A stretch of 64,000 nt of DNA, from assembly GCA_033980235.1 (NCBI GenBank), contig CM067062.1, forward strand, positions 3,590,404 through 3,654,403, written 5' to 3'. How positions within the stretch are numbered: the first letter of the stretch is position 1; each line of letters starts with the position of its first letter. The position numbers and the translations under genes were made by a program. The notes under the pieces are model-generated. The model saw only the letters and a list, made by a program, of their open reading frames with translations. It was not told where the DNA came from and did no database searches. Of the stretch, positions 22,003 through 34,740 are shown piece after piece. The DNA is from Diadema setosum (Eukaryota; Echinodermata; Echinoidea; Diadematoida; Diadematidae).

Positions 22003-22695
22003 CTGCACGGTCTACAGCAAATGTCTCCAGAACCAGCACTGCTCTGTCGTGGGCTGAGACCTGGCTCATTACCGCAAACCAAAACAGATCGTCCATTCTG
22101 GACATACCAGGGAATCCAGACTGACCCAAACATCTGTGGCGGCCTGAGCAGAAAGCTCACCGTTGGTCCTGCCAACACACACTTTCTGTGTCCTTATCAA
22201 CAGTCGTCATTACAGGCAATTAGCAAGCATCCAGCTATGAGATAAGGGGCTCCCGCTGCACTGCACGAATGTCGCCCTCTGGCCTTGAAAAATCTCACAC
22301 TCTTACTTTGATGTGAATAGCTCATGACTAGATTTAAAGTTGGGATGTGGATGGTGTCATATTGACTGCTTCACATAAACAGGCCAAGTCTTAACAGGAG
22401 ATTAAAATGCATTGCTATAAAGACAGTAACTTGTTAGATACAAGCTCCCTACATTGAAAACATGTATTTACATTTTAGGAGGTGGGATGGGGGAAGTAGA
22501 TCCACTTTTCACAGTAACATTCACACATTCATACATTCACACAGACAAAGTACTAATCCCAAAAACTCAGCTGAGGGTACACTGTTATATTTCACATCAC
22601 TACACATTTGATGACTGTAGTTAAACTTTGAATTTAAACTATCCTTCAATGTGAATTTGATATAGCAACATGACGTCACAGCTGGGCATATTTAC

Positions 22696-22800
22696 TTTGA
22701 AGTCGGCGATTTCTGCTGCCAAGTTTGATGCTTTCTCTGTTTCCGACGTCAGCTTGGCATGGAGTTCTTTGACCTTTTGTGACTCTGTTTCATGCTCTTC
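22696..22800 (-). CDS. CLIP1: CLIP exon 11: coiled coil
   Basis: A 105-nt, phase 0-0 exon encoding residues 484-518 (EEHETESQKVKELHAKLTSE to EIADFK). Clear heptad-type Leu/Ile spacing with many Glu/Lys. The acceptor is GTTATAG after a run of T; the donor AAA|GTAAAT is weak but usable. Confidence 0.88.
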
Positions 22801-23155
22801 CTATAACAAAAAAAAAAAAAGAAGCACAGAAAAAAAAAAGAGGATATGTGAGGACAAACCTCAACTATCACTTCATTAAAAAACCTAGACATTGATGTTT
22901 TTACTCTGTTGTTTTGCTTTGTTTGGTTTGGTTTGGTTTTAGTGTATTTCTGAAAAGTATTGTGTCATTGTACTGAAGGGATGCTGGTATGACTGTTCAG
23001 ACTGTCTTTCTCCTCCCCCCCCCCCCCCCCCCATTGCTGTTATTGCTCAAGCCAAAGGTAGTTATCTACAAATTATGACAAACAACATTTTATTGTAAAT
23101 TATTATCATATGTATACAGTACACAAGATGGCAGCTGTTATCAAATTCTACTTAC
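22801..23155. other. CLIP intron 10
   Basis: About 355 bp with an A run near the acceptor and a C run at 23015-23032; nothing else. Confidence 0.8.
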
Positions 23156-23200
23156 AGAATCATTAGTCTGTTTCATGGAAAATGTAGAGTCCTCATTCAG
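23156..23200 (-). CDS. CLIP1: CLIP exon 10: coiled coil
   Basis: A 45-nt, phase 0-0 exon encoding LNEDSTFSMKQTNDS (469-483). Donor GATTCT|GTAAGT is strong. Two AGs lie close together at the acceptor. The downstream one (ATTGCAG) is chosen because exon 9 ends in phase 0; the upstream one would shift into a stop. Confidence 0.8.
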
Positions 23201-23317
23201 CTGCAATCTATAAATGTTGAAAAATCTCACTCCTAGATAATTTCACCCTGACGACTTCTACAGTTAGACTTAAAAGTCTTTCAACTCTTGAAAATATCCT
23301 TGAGACTCAAGACATAC

Positions 23318-23378
23318 CTGTAGATCTGACGAGTGTATGGTGGCCTCTGCTATGGTAAACTGGAGATCATCAACTTGT
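23318..23378 (-). CDS. CLIP1: CLIP exon 9: coiled coil
   Basis: A 61-nt exon that completes Arg448 and encodes QVDDLQFTIAEATIHSSDLQ (449-468). It matches human [20 protein letters not shown] across its whole length. Acceptor TTTTGTGCAG, donor CTACAG|GTATGT. Ends in phase 0. Confidence 0.93.
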
Positions 23379-24799
23379 CTGCACAAAAACAGAAGAAAGA
23401 AAAATGATAAACATACAAGCATAACTTAAAAAGAAAAGAAAGTTGTGTGTGTGGCTTGAGAGGTTTGATTGATAAAACAAATATCAGTTTGGGCATAAAC
23501 TCATGAATTATGTTCCCCGCGTAACCAGTTTATGATTTGCATTTTGGATTCTATTGTTGTTGTTTTTTTATTGGACAAATGAGAGTGATATGCATTATGT
23601 GAGGGTATGCTAAAATTTTTATGATATGGGTCCTATGCCCATGTACATAATGTATGACCTTTTCAAGACCCAAAGTTCTCTTAATGCTATCAGAGAATTA
23701 TTTTCAAGATTTGCATAATTTCTCTTTTTATTCTATTTCATTACATTTTCTTCGAAATAGTTTGAAGAATCACTCTGCAGGTATCAAAGAAATGTGTGAT
23801 TTCTGAACTGTGCAGACCGAGTATGGCACATTGATGGTGGTACAGTATCCAGTGAGTTACTTTACTGTCAAAAAAATATACAGATTTTTGGTCCAAAAAA
23901 AAATGGTAGTTAGGGAAGTGGATAAGTAGGGGTCATGGTATACCCCAGTACAACATGCAGTGTGTATCCATGTAATATGGTTAATATAATGCAATGAACT
24001 TATTCTCATACTAGAGCTCTTGCTTGATTAGTTGGCAATAAATTCACAGGAATTACATGGTGATATTTACCTAAGGTAACCTCTCCAGTGTAAGCACTGC
24101 TCTATGAGAGAGTCCTGACATTACCAACATTTAAGCATTGATCAGTACCAATTCATACATCTGGGTGAGCCATGACATATAGTGGGTAAAACAACTTGTT
24201 CAAACATACATTGTGTGCACGGAGCAGTATTTGAACCCAGCACCTCCTATTCAAAGTCCAACAGTTTTATTCACTGTGCTACAAAGATCCTGTTATGCAC
24301 ACCCTATCCCAGCACAGCTTGCTGTACATAACTGAATTTTTGCACACAACTTTACAACTAGGGACTTTTTGATTTCATGTCCTGGACGTGGACAGCCACA
24401 TAATGACATTTTAAGGAACTGCGCATGCTCCAAGTTTTCCAGCATCTCCACAATGTCAGAATCGAGAACATGTCTTCCAAGGATTTCACATCCTAGATTC
24501 AGGACGTAATTTGGTGAATTATGTCATTGCTTGGCGCGCCAATAGCCAGCCTGCAGGTGGGGATGGGGCTATGAGGTCACAAATATCAAAACAGGTGACA
24601 ACACCGCTGATGTAACAAGTGTACTGCAGCCATTTGGAACTGGTCTAGTACGAGAACGGCGTTACCGTCCACACAATCGAAAGTCCCGACTATAATCTAC
24701 GATATTCCTGAACACTGAACTTCATGGTGACAGGTCCACCTCTGAAATGTCTCAGGGATGGACACGGTGAAAAAATGACAGGGCTGTAGCCACACTGAC
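23379..24799. other. CLIP intron 8
   Basis: Contains the tRNA-derived SINE fragment (about 24165-24295). The rest is unremarkable. The 117-bp intron 9 (23201-23317) is the shortest in the gene. Confidence 0.75.
24165..24295 (-). mobile_element. tRNA-derived SINE head
   Basis: On the minus strand, a box A-like TAGCACAGTGAATAAAACTG (about 24262-24281) is followed by GGACTTTGAATAGG and a box B-like GGGTTCAAATAC (about 24228-24239), with tRNA-like spacing. The flanking sequence toward lower coordinates is not tRNA, so this is read as a SINE promoter region rather than a functional tRNA. Confidence 0.55.
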
Positions 24800-24903
24800 C
24801 TTTGAGTCTCCTCCAGTTTCTGCATCAGCTCCACCTTCTCCCGATCCCCTGCCTCCACCAGGGCCTTGAGGCTCTCCAAGCTCTCCTCATTCTCCCTTAC
24901 ATA
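24800..24903 (-). CDS. CLIP1: CLIP exon 8: coiled coil
   Basis: Encodes residues 414-447 plus two bases of Arg448. It contains ALVEAGDREKVELMQKLEE, closely matching human TMVEAADREKVELLNQLEE, one of the best-conserved coiled-coil segments of the family. Acceptor TTCTTCAG, donor CAAAG|GTCAGT. Confidence 0.95.
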
Positions 24904-26367
24904 CTGAAGAACAAAAAATGTGATTGCAGAACATGACCTCAATCAACTACCTCAATCAAATACTTCATCTTTGAGGCGAGGGTCACTACTGGCGACTATC
25001 TACTCATACGGGGTATACATATCATGTAACATTTTTTTTTTGGGGGGGGGGGGGGGTTGTTGCACTTTTAAGTATAGAGTAGTCTTGATAAAGTCATTCC
25101 ATAAAAAGTGTTACGCTAGTAGGGGATTAGTACTGAAGAGAGAATATCAGGTTCATGCATTCCGGTTCTCAAGATGCTACAAGTCTCAATGTATCAGGCA
25201 GAGTCAATGAGCAACTCATGCATCACCTGTGAGTTCTACAATAACATCTCACTGTAAGTCAATGTCAATCAGAAAGCATAAAGGCATTACACTACATCAC
25301 GTAAAGTTTGCATTATATCAAACTGCAAGGCCCATCCTCCTATCGCCTGGTACTGATGTATTATCACTTCTACACTACCTTGCTAAATGTCAAGAACTTA
25401 CAAAAGCATAATTATGGGGCAAAAGATTATCTACACTGTGTTACGTGCATGGCAAGGTATCAAAGGTTAATGAATACACAGAACTTGCATACTATGACTT
25501 GATGTTTTAATCTTTGTAAACCTAGATAGATCACCTCTGGCATAATGTAATACTTTGTACCATGGCAGTCATTCTGCAAAATTCTGCAAAAGCAAATCTA
25601 CCTTCAATCTCAACAAATTGAACCTGTACCTTAAACAGAATGTTCTATGAATTACTGGCTTGTTGATTGACACCGTTCTATCGGTGCATTAATTTCAATT
25701 CTAGTCAACGCTGATATGATACAAAATCTATTCTGGTAAACAGACACCTTTTTTTGTATATCCTAAAACAGATCTGTGACATGGGGAAGAAAAAAAGGCA
25801 ATAACAAACACTATTCCATCCTTCTTCAATGATAAAGCACAGAATGAGAGCAAGGGTAAACATCTGTTTAGCTAGGATATCTTCTTGTTTTCTTTTTTCC
25901 TTTTTTGGCTGAAAAATATTTGTATCATGAAATAGAGCATGAAATGCTATGCATAGTATGTATTCATGGTCTACGTTACAATGTAGAAAACTAAATGAAA
26001 GCAATAACTTTTGTTTTATCTTTTGAAATAATTTTGGAAATATGACATACACTTGTACATGAGATCTTTTCATGTGTCTTTTATATGATAGCAACAAATG
26101 ATGAAATCATTTTGAGGCATTTGCAAAATCTGGGAGAATACATTGCAAGGACATGAAATTAAAGTACATTATTTTTTTTTTCTCCAAAAAACCTGAAATT
26201 GAATACCAGAATCACATAGGATGCAGAATTTAGATAGAAATTAATTGTCATCTTCAACTTTCTGAAGTTTTTTTCCATTAAAAAAAAGAAAGAAAGATAA
26301 AACTGGTGTCTTTTATTTGAAGGAGTAGTCAGAGGAGGGAAACGTGGGTGACAAACGGGTTGTCTAC
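24904..26367. other. CLIP intron 7
   Basis: AT-rich intron with a T/G homopolymer junction near 25030-25056; nothing else seen. Confidence 0.75.
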
Positions 26368-26412
26368 CTGTTGATGCTGGGCCCGCAAGATGGCTAGCTC
26401 ATGTTCTACCAT
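26368..26412 (-). CDS. CLIP1: CLIP exon 7: start of coiled coil
   Basis: A 45-nt, phase 0-0 exon encoding MVEHELAILRAQHQQ (residues 399-413). It matches the CLIP-115 stretch VEKEIALLKAQHEQY, with the following Tyr supplied by exon 8. Donor CAACAG|GTAGAC; acceptor ATGACTGCAG. The usual pyrimidine tract is replaced by a (TGA)n microsatellite. About 35-40 residues that precede this point in vertebrates are not accounted for by exon 6. Confidence 0.88.
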
Positions 26413-29400
26413 CTGCAGTCATCATCATCATCATCATCAATGGCATGGAGTGGTTAGATGAGGAGGAGAAGGAGACAGAGGAGGAGGATGGGATGATGGA
26501 GATTATTGGTTAACAAAAATAAACAGATGCAGAAAAAAAAATATTAATTCACCATGGCAACTGAATCCATGACTGTACACCACAAGCAACATCTGAAATG
26601 TGCCATCGTTAGAGTTGTATCTTTAAAAATGTTTCTCATTAAAAAACATTTTAAAGACTTAAATATTTCACGCCAAACTTTTCATTACTGACTACTGTGA
26701 CTATTTTCTCTTCTTTTCTTTTCTTTTTTTTTTTGGGGGGGGGGGGGACTGTGGTCTGCACAGTTACTTTAGTTGATGGCACATTACTGATCTGCTTGCA
26801 ATACAATGTAAACCCACTATACAATGAAGATTAAAGGTTTGATTATGCAAAAGTCAAAATAGAAAAATGCATTAAAATACAAGGAAGTGTCTACATATCA
26901 GCATGCCCATGACCAAGAGTAACTAATCCTTTGTGAAGAACATCTAAACTGCGATGTCACAAATGAATTATGAACTAATGATTGCAATGCCTACACACCA
27001 AGAAATACATCAACCCTAATGCATTCTTGTACAATTTTACTTTACAATCTTTATAAACTAAGGCCCTACATATTTGCGAACCACTGTACTTTTAGAGTTT
27101 AAAGATGGTTTATTATATCCATGTTCTGCAACCTGAGCTGCAGATGGTGATGGCAATTAATCTGTAGTTTTTGATGTCAGGCTTTGCATATTTTCAAGGT
27201 CAAACATGAAATGTTTGCAGCAAGCAAGCAACAATATCTGTTGTTAACATGATAAAGTAGGCTAGGGTCACCCCTTTTCTATTTCATGAAATTCTTGTGT
27301 TACTATTGATATGAATGAAGAATATTTCATTGATAAATTCATATATCCTGTGAAAATATTTTGTGTGTTTGTAACTTTATTTTCTATTAAGAAAGCCTGG
27401 CTTGCAGTCAAAATCACATGTTGAAAGACATACATTTTCATTTCTTATTAGACATTAGGTACTGATGATTAAGAAATAAATTTTCAATGCAAAAAGATAT
27501 TAGATGTTCTTACAAAGGTGTATTTGGGTTAAATCAAAGAGAAAATACCCAATTAAATTTAAACTAAAGAAATAATAGATTAGATAGATAAGATAAAATT
27601 CTTATTACCATGGTCAGCCAATATACATAGATGTGCATATACTGACTATCATTACAGCTACCTGAGTACATGAACTCTTGTGATCAAAATATCTGCATGC
27701 ATGAATTAGGATGAAATTGACTGATACAAAGTCACATTCGTGTAGAGTCTGCAATAGACTAGTCTGGCATTCATACCCCTCTGGCTCTGTAATTTTAAAT
27801 CTTATGAAAATATCACCCAAAATAAATTTCCACACTTCAATAAAATTCATTCCTTTAAATACCTCACTACTTCCTTTACCAGTATACACATGGAAAACGG
27901 GGATTAAACACTACACTCAATTCACATCAATATAAAATTCAATGACTTGATATTAGCCACATTATAAACAACATTTAGCTTTGAAGCCAGACTAATTCCA
28001 GACATGCTTGCTAACACATTATTCGAAGAGCACCTCAAACCTGCATCCTAAGCCCTGGATTACGTGCTTGCATACACTGTACTTATCTATTAACAAGATA
28101 TGAACCTTTTGCTCCTGTGCTATGGAGGCCACCACAACCAGTAGAATGTGCTATGATTATATGATCAGAAATTTCAAAGCACACCATCAGATGAATGGCA
28201 AATGGCATTTATGCTGCACGCCTCCCCCCCCAAACAAAAAAAACAACAACAACACACACACAAACACACAAAATTCATCATAGATTTAAAATCTTTCTGC
28301 TTCTCAAAATCAGCAAAATGCAACAATGACGAATGAAACAGAGTGGATGCAGTCTTAAACACAAATTAATCCTGTTTAAAACCTTCAATAGTGCTCTTAA
28401 ATGACACTTTTTTTTTAATTCTTTGTGATAACACCTTTAAACACACCAACACATCAGCCATGAAAATTGCTCTGAAGTTCTTCATGCAGCAGGGTTTGAC
28501 CAATAATTCAAAATGTCATGGTAAAAAGACAGAGTAAAAATTCAACGAGCAGGTCAAGTAATGAATACTAGTTCGTCTCGGCAAAAACACAAAATAAAAA
28601 ATAAACCGAAAGCAAAATCATAGAGTGCATGATACTGTCATTCCTTTTCAGAACCTTGCATGGTTGCACTGTGTCCGTCCAAACACAAACTTGGGCAGAG
28701 AAAAAAACAAGGGAAGACACCAAGGATTTTTAGTCGCAGCACGGCAGCTCAAGAGCGGAGAAATATTAGTGGAGTTAGAACAAAACTGCACGGGCAAACT
28801 TTTGATGCATTTTAAGCTTGAATTGAATGGGAGGAGAAGCGTTTAGGGATGTTAGTCGGCTCTCTTCAAATTCATGACAGGTAATGAAATTAGGAGGGTT
28901 TGGAGTACAAAAGATAACAGGGAACACAAGAATAAGAGGGCATTTCGGCTGTGATGGCATTCAAAAATATTGATGTAATGATGAAGTACACAATGTATGT
29001 GTACCAATTATCAACGTCTTGATGTTACTCGCAGGGTATTCACTCTCCAATAATTCTGGAGATTTGGTGGGGGATTTTTTTTTTCTTTGGGGGAATTTAA
29101 TTACCTTGATTTGCTAGTAAAAACTTTGAATCATATTTCAGGACAAAAATTGAAGTTGTAGTCACCATACACTAGTATATCAGACATTTGAAGCTAAATT
29201 ACTGTTCTGTGCAATTCTGTTTCTACTATTTCCCCTATCAACACACTTTGTAATCATGCCTTTCTTTAGATATTTTCGCGGTCCTGGATCAATGGCAAAG
29301 TATTCTTAATGATATGAGAATATTCAAAATATCAGCAAACCCTACACACAGCAAGTGGACCCAGCATTTAACTTTATCACAAGAGATCATCCAGTTATTA

Positions 29401-32400
29401 GATATACACAGTGAATGTAGTGAGCCATCATTGTGACTAATAGTGACGTCCGCTCACCTTAATCTATCTCTATTGCCTCAGTCCGCTGACGAGAGAATCT
29501 ATTACTGACAGTGTTGTGCTTCCACTTATTATGTCAGAACCCCTCCCCCATTCATTCCACATATGAGGTCAGTGACCCTTACCTCATGCGGTATGCCAGC
29601 AAGCCTGCCCAAACCACTCTTCCACACAATATTGTGATAGGGCCATCACTCCACAACACTGCCTTGATCATAACCTTGAATCCTCCTAACCGAATTTCCT
29701 CTCTTGGACTTTTCCTACCCCCAGGCCAACTGGATAGATTTGTATCCCCAATGCATCCAGCCACCAGTTTCCCCTGCTACAGCAGCTCCTGCCGCATTTA
29801 TATACAGAGATCTGTTAACATCTCTGCTGAATTTTGTGATCCTTGAGATCAAAAACACCTTCTTCTTTTTTTTTTTCTTTTTTTTTTGAACCTACACCAC
29901 TCTGTCATATTGCTATGCAGCGTACTGTACTGTGTTTATATGTGCCACACATGTTTTCACTCCATTTGCTATCAAAGCAACAAAGAATTAAGATTCAAAT
30001 CTTGCAGAGTAACAAGTTGGTGAACATTACTCCTATTCCAAGGAGATAGAATCACCAGGGTAAACTCCCACATATGCTGCCATTAATTGAATTCAAGGCA
30101 TTCTTGTAAAAACAAAGTGAAAGTGGCCATTCTTTCAATTTCTAATTTTTACAACCAGACATTCAGGAACTGCACATACCTGGCTACTAAAGGGCATGAC
30201 AAATGGATGAAAATACATTCACAGCATGCTCATTTCTTATGCACTAGGTCTTTCGACCATAGGCATAAAGATTCCAAAAGCTGCCCTGATCTAGTCTTAA
30301 ACCATCATCTATGTGATTTCTAGGTTTTGTTCCTATATGTACCAAAGAAAAGAAATAAAGAAACTTGTATTCTTTTATGTTTTAGTTTTTGCTCTCTGAT
30401 AAAGTCTAGAGAAATAGAAAAAATTCACATTCTTTTGAAACCATTTTCTGCTGTCACATTTCAGTCAAACTGCCAGGTATGGGAATTAGCTGAAGGAATG
30501 ATAAACTGACAAGTTCAGAGTTATATCTTCAGGGTTCAACCCATTGGAAGTTTGACAATTACAGAATACCAGAACATAACATTTGAAGTTGAACCATCGA
30601 GGTAGGGAACCTTCGGGGATTTAAAAAAAAAACAAAAAACGAGAACCCACAAAATCATAATGTCTCCAAGCTAAACATTAGCTAAAGAATAGACTGAATT
30701 TCCATTTGCACCACTGGAGGTTTCCATTCTAGTCCTTGACTGCACCCCTCCTCCCCCCTTCATCCTTGATGAAAAGACTTAGAAGATATTTGGAATGACC
30801 GAGAGTGAATGCAGTCAATCTTGACAAATCAAAATATATGCTCTGGGCACAAGCCAAAAGTGTTTTTTAGGTACCAGGGAGGTTAGAATAGCAACTTATA
30901 AATAGCAGCCAGGGGAGCAATTGTGGTCAGAGCTTGCTCTGGTGGAATCAACCCCCCCCCCCACAAACTCCCATATCAAAAGGTAATTCATGTAGCTCCC
31001 TAAACAATGTCAACAATGCCACCGCAGTATGTCCCGTCTCCCTGAGGGAGACACATAGAAGTCAAGTGTGGGGAGTTTGGAGGACAGGGGAAAATACTTG
31101 GTGGTCTGGGGCAACTTTCTTTCTTTTTCTAAAGGGGGGGGGGGGAAGACCATGAGGGTGGAGGGTCAACCACTTCATCCCATATAAGAGAAATTGAGTT
31201 TTCTTTGTTTGGTTTTGTTTTTTTTTCCTTGTGTTATCTTTTCTAATTTCAGAGGAAGGAGGAGGAGGAAGCCTCACCTGGAGGAAATATTCAGCAGCCC
31301 CCATTATAAGGAGCAGGAGATAGCCCTCCATAAGGAAATTGTTAATTTGACTAGGGGATTTTCTGGGGCATGGGGAGGGGGGTAATATGGCCTGTACCAT
31401 CAGCTCTACTGCCTTGCTGTCTATAGATCCCTTTCTTAAGATCAGTCTAACTCTTCTCGCAGCCCATTTCTCAGTTCAATTGTGTTCACAGCCCTCTTAT
31501 AAATGATCATATCGCTACCGAGGCCACTGGAACCAATCTGCACCTACAGGACCCTCATACATTATCTTCTCTTGAAATTCTTTTTGGTTTCATTGAGGGC
31601 TGGCATCACTTGTACGCTTTCAATTTTCAACACTATGATGGTTTCCCCTGAAGTTTCATGAAACATGTGGGATCATTGAAATAAGAGGAATGAATGGTAG
31701 GAGGTGGCACAAGGCTTGTGTGTGTATGTGTATTTGTGCACTGAAGACCTGAAATCTAGAAATCTGTATTAGGTGCTGCCATCTTTCACATATCAAAATT
31801 AAGGAGGTTCTAAGGTGTGGTTTGGGAGCCACTTGCTGTATGTTATACACTTGTACGCTTCTTAATAAGGTGAACATTTTGTCAATGTCGCTTTTTTTTT
31901 TCTTGTAAAAACATGAGGAGATATCTTAAGTTTAAGGAAGTTTCCTGCACTTGTGGAGAGGTAGCAGTTTGCAACTTTGCAGTTTGCAGTTTGAAACTAG
32001 GGATCTTTTTTAAAGATACTTTTCGTAGTACAATCTGCAATGCGGTTGAAAAGGAGGAGACATACTTGCCATCATAATGGTGCATGTCATACAGTTGAGC
32101 TGTACTCTTGAAGAGTAAAAGTCTAGTACAATAAAGTGATGCAAACTTGTGAAAACTAAAAACAATATGATGCAGGGAATATGAAGGGAGAATTCTGGGG
32201 CCACAGTGAAGTGAAATTCCTTTGTACTGAAGGGACAACACAAAAATGAAAAACTTTTTGTCTATTGAGGAGAGGCTTGTGTGATGCACAGATGTCTGTG
32301 GGCAATAGTCATTCTCTGTGTGAGGGCCTTCATATTCTCTTGTCAGGATATGAGATACAAGTATGTACGCTTCCAGGAAACCTCCCTCAGAATTGGGGAA

Positions 32401-34740
32401 ACTTGATAGCTGAGGGGGAATGGCAAGATTCAATGAATGGAGGAGGGGAGGGAGATGCCCTAATCCACCTGCCAGGTAAACCAGAATTATGATATGATGA
32501 TATGAGATGAATTGCCTTTGGCTTCAAATAGTGCTGCTTTCAGTGTTGTTTTTGGAGGGGGGGGGGGGGGATCTGACAGGTCAGGGGCAGCAGAGGTATA
32601 CCTAGACCAGAGCCCAGCCTTGGCTAGGAATGTCTTGGCTGGTTCAGTTTACCTGGAAAACTCAGGGAGGATGTGGTAGAAGGAGAGAGAGATTTCTGGC
32701 AGAAGGTACACAGTGGAGGAAGGTGGTGTGGACAGACAGACTTACTATTGCGGTTGAGGTTTAGAAGCCAAATTCCATCACTAGAGAAATATTTCGTGCA
32801 TTTGTCTTTGAGTCTGTGCATCCTTTTTCCAACCCTGAAAATATGATTCCTTTCATAAGCTGGTAGCTTGTAGAGATAGGTAAATTTATATCTTAGAACT
32901 GTTAAACTGAAAACTTCTTTATGACGGAGGGGAATTGATATTACAGATTTCCAGTGAATTCATTCTGATCCCCCCAAAAAAATTCCAAAATGATATTCCT
33001 GGTACAAAAGGGGAGCATATTCGCAAGTGACATGTGGACGGTTTTTCATTTCTCTCTTTTTTTCTTCTCTTTTTTTTTATTCCAGGGTATATTACAGTGA
33101 GATTTAATACATCGTATTAGGAGACATTATTCTACAACCATGCACAATTTTTTTGACATGTGCAAAAGGGACATAGGCCTATGACTTTTAAGGTACCATT
33201 GCACTCTTTGATAATTGACGATTTGCGAACAGTGTAGCATCTAAAGTCTGCTACAGTCTACCTATGCTATATAAAAAGAGCTCAAACTAATGGCACAAGG
33301 CATTCTTTGAGACAATTTATTTTTGTTTGTGGGGAATGTAAATCTTATTTGAGAAGTCAGGACAAATTAAGGGACACTAAATACAGTTGAACATGCACTA
33401 ATATGTGATGCACACATTCACATCTAATCGCATTGTAAGCTGGGATGCGCTTCAAGCAGTAATACCATAATGTAGTATCAAATGCAGGTAAACAGATATT
33501 CTATTGTCTGAACTCAAGACTAAGAAGCCTCTGTACTTCCCATCGTCATAAAGCTAGATATTGAAGTTTGTGTAGTAGTGCAACAATATCAAATATCATT
33601 GTGCACTATAAGTACTGCAATCTTTAAATTACATTATAATCATGATTGCTCATATTATTGCCAGCGCGACCTTATCTACTTTCTAGGGCATAGATACTAA
33701 GATCCCATTCAATTCAGATAGCTATTCTGAAGTCAAAAGAATATCTTGGGATTGGTTACATCCATGTTTTCTATACCTTTAAAGAGAAAATTGGTGCTTG
33801 AAACTCCACATATCTAGTGCACTACTTGTAAGAAAATGTACCAGTGTTTCATTAGATGATTTCAGATTCATTCGGGTGCTCACTGAATCAAAGCATTTTT
33901 TCTTTTTATTTAAAAGGATACTTCCTACTGTCTATCAATGCACTTTTATATCTAAGCTGGTAGCATCCACAGATATGCTTCACAAATGCAGAGCAAACAA
34001 GTTTATATACCAAGCCAGTTGACAAAATGAGTTGAAAACCGATTTACAGCATGAATGCAGTCATACACATTACCTGTGTAGCATGATTCTTAAAGAGAAT
34101 ACCATACAATTTTTTTTCCATTATTATTTATAACTGTGAGCATTTTATAGAAAACTACAAGAAGAAAAATGACCTAATTATTTGCAGTAGCACTACCAAA
34201 TTCATATGCTGACTTAACCCTTGTATACCATATCACCACGCCCCTTTCACATTATAAAATTGCAATAAACTCAAAGTAAAATCAACTTGAATGCAACTCA
34301 GAAATTGGGTAATAAATCCTTCACATCTGAAGACCTGACTCCACAATTCTAATTATTTCTATGCAACTTTTCCCGCATTAGAGCCAATATTAGTTGGAAC
34401 TCAAGCCCACATAAACATGACATTTTTGTCAGAGGCATTTTTTTCTTAACATGTTAATGGTAACAAAATATCTGAGAAAGATAAAGCAGATTATTGATAA
34501 ATTCAAATTCATTATAAAGAAAGCAAACTGCTGCTGGTTAATAACTCAAATCCCCATTACTGAATAAACAAACAAAAAAGAGTAAGTCCACTCAACAGAG
34601 ATTCTGAGTAATGTAAGTACAGTGAATAAATGAATGAATGAATGAATAAATGAAGACCTAGTGTATATATACACTAAATACTTGCAGCCAGACACCAGAA
34701 GAGCTAAACTACATCATCTGCCTAACAGCGAGCACAGTAC
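26413..34740. other. CLIP intron 6 (8.3 kb), possibly hiding one exon
   Basis: No exon with splice sites and family similarity was found, although vertebrate CLIPs have an extra conserved segment here. Seen: a (TCA)n run at the acceptor of exon 7 (26424-26440), several poly-G/poly-C tracts (26735-26750, 30951-30962, 31134-31146, 32558-32571) and an (AATG)n run at 34627-34652. The longest open frame (31882-32433, minus) looks random. Confidence 0.6.
34627..34652. repeat. (AATG)n microsatellite
   Basis: Five to six tandem AATG units with one AATA interruption. Confidence 0.9.

Larger units (their letters stand above)
19926..22695. other. CLIP intron 11
   Basis: Contains, in order, a segment duplicated either side of telomere-like element copy 2 (19926-20502), a 770-bp TTAA element (20909-21678), and a cysteine-rich open frame (21846-22002). 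The rest is plain intron. Confidence 0.8.

Noticed and set aside
22255..22290. GCCCTCTGG motif resembling a CTCF core; similar GGGGGCGC motifs near 47325 and 53490
   Set aside because: Short GC-rich matches only; too weak to call a binding site from sequence alone.
29429..29495. Donor/acceptor-bounded segment considered for the missing CLIP exon
   Set aside because: All three frames contain stops.
31545..31620. Phase 0-0 segment PSMKPKRISREDN between AG and GT
   Set aside because: No pyrimidine tract at the acceptor, weak donor, and no resemblance to the missing CLIP segment.
31882..32433. 183-codon minus-strand open frame
   Set aside because: Low-complexity, AT-driven composition, no domain or splice sites, no CLIP similarity; treated as chance within the large intron.
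32646..32691. Ser-rich minus-strand segment KSLSPSTTSSLSFP with AG and GT borders
   Set aside because: Looked like a possible alternative Ser-rich CLIP exon, but starts in phase 0 and ends in phase 1, which does not fit exons 6 and 7 and would break the frame.
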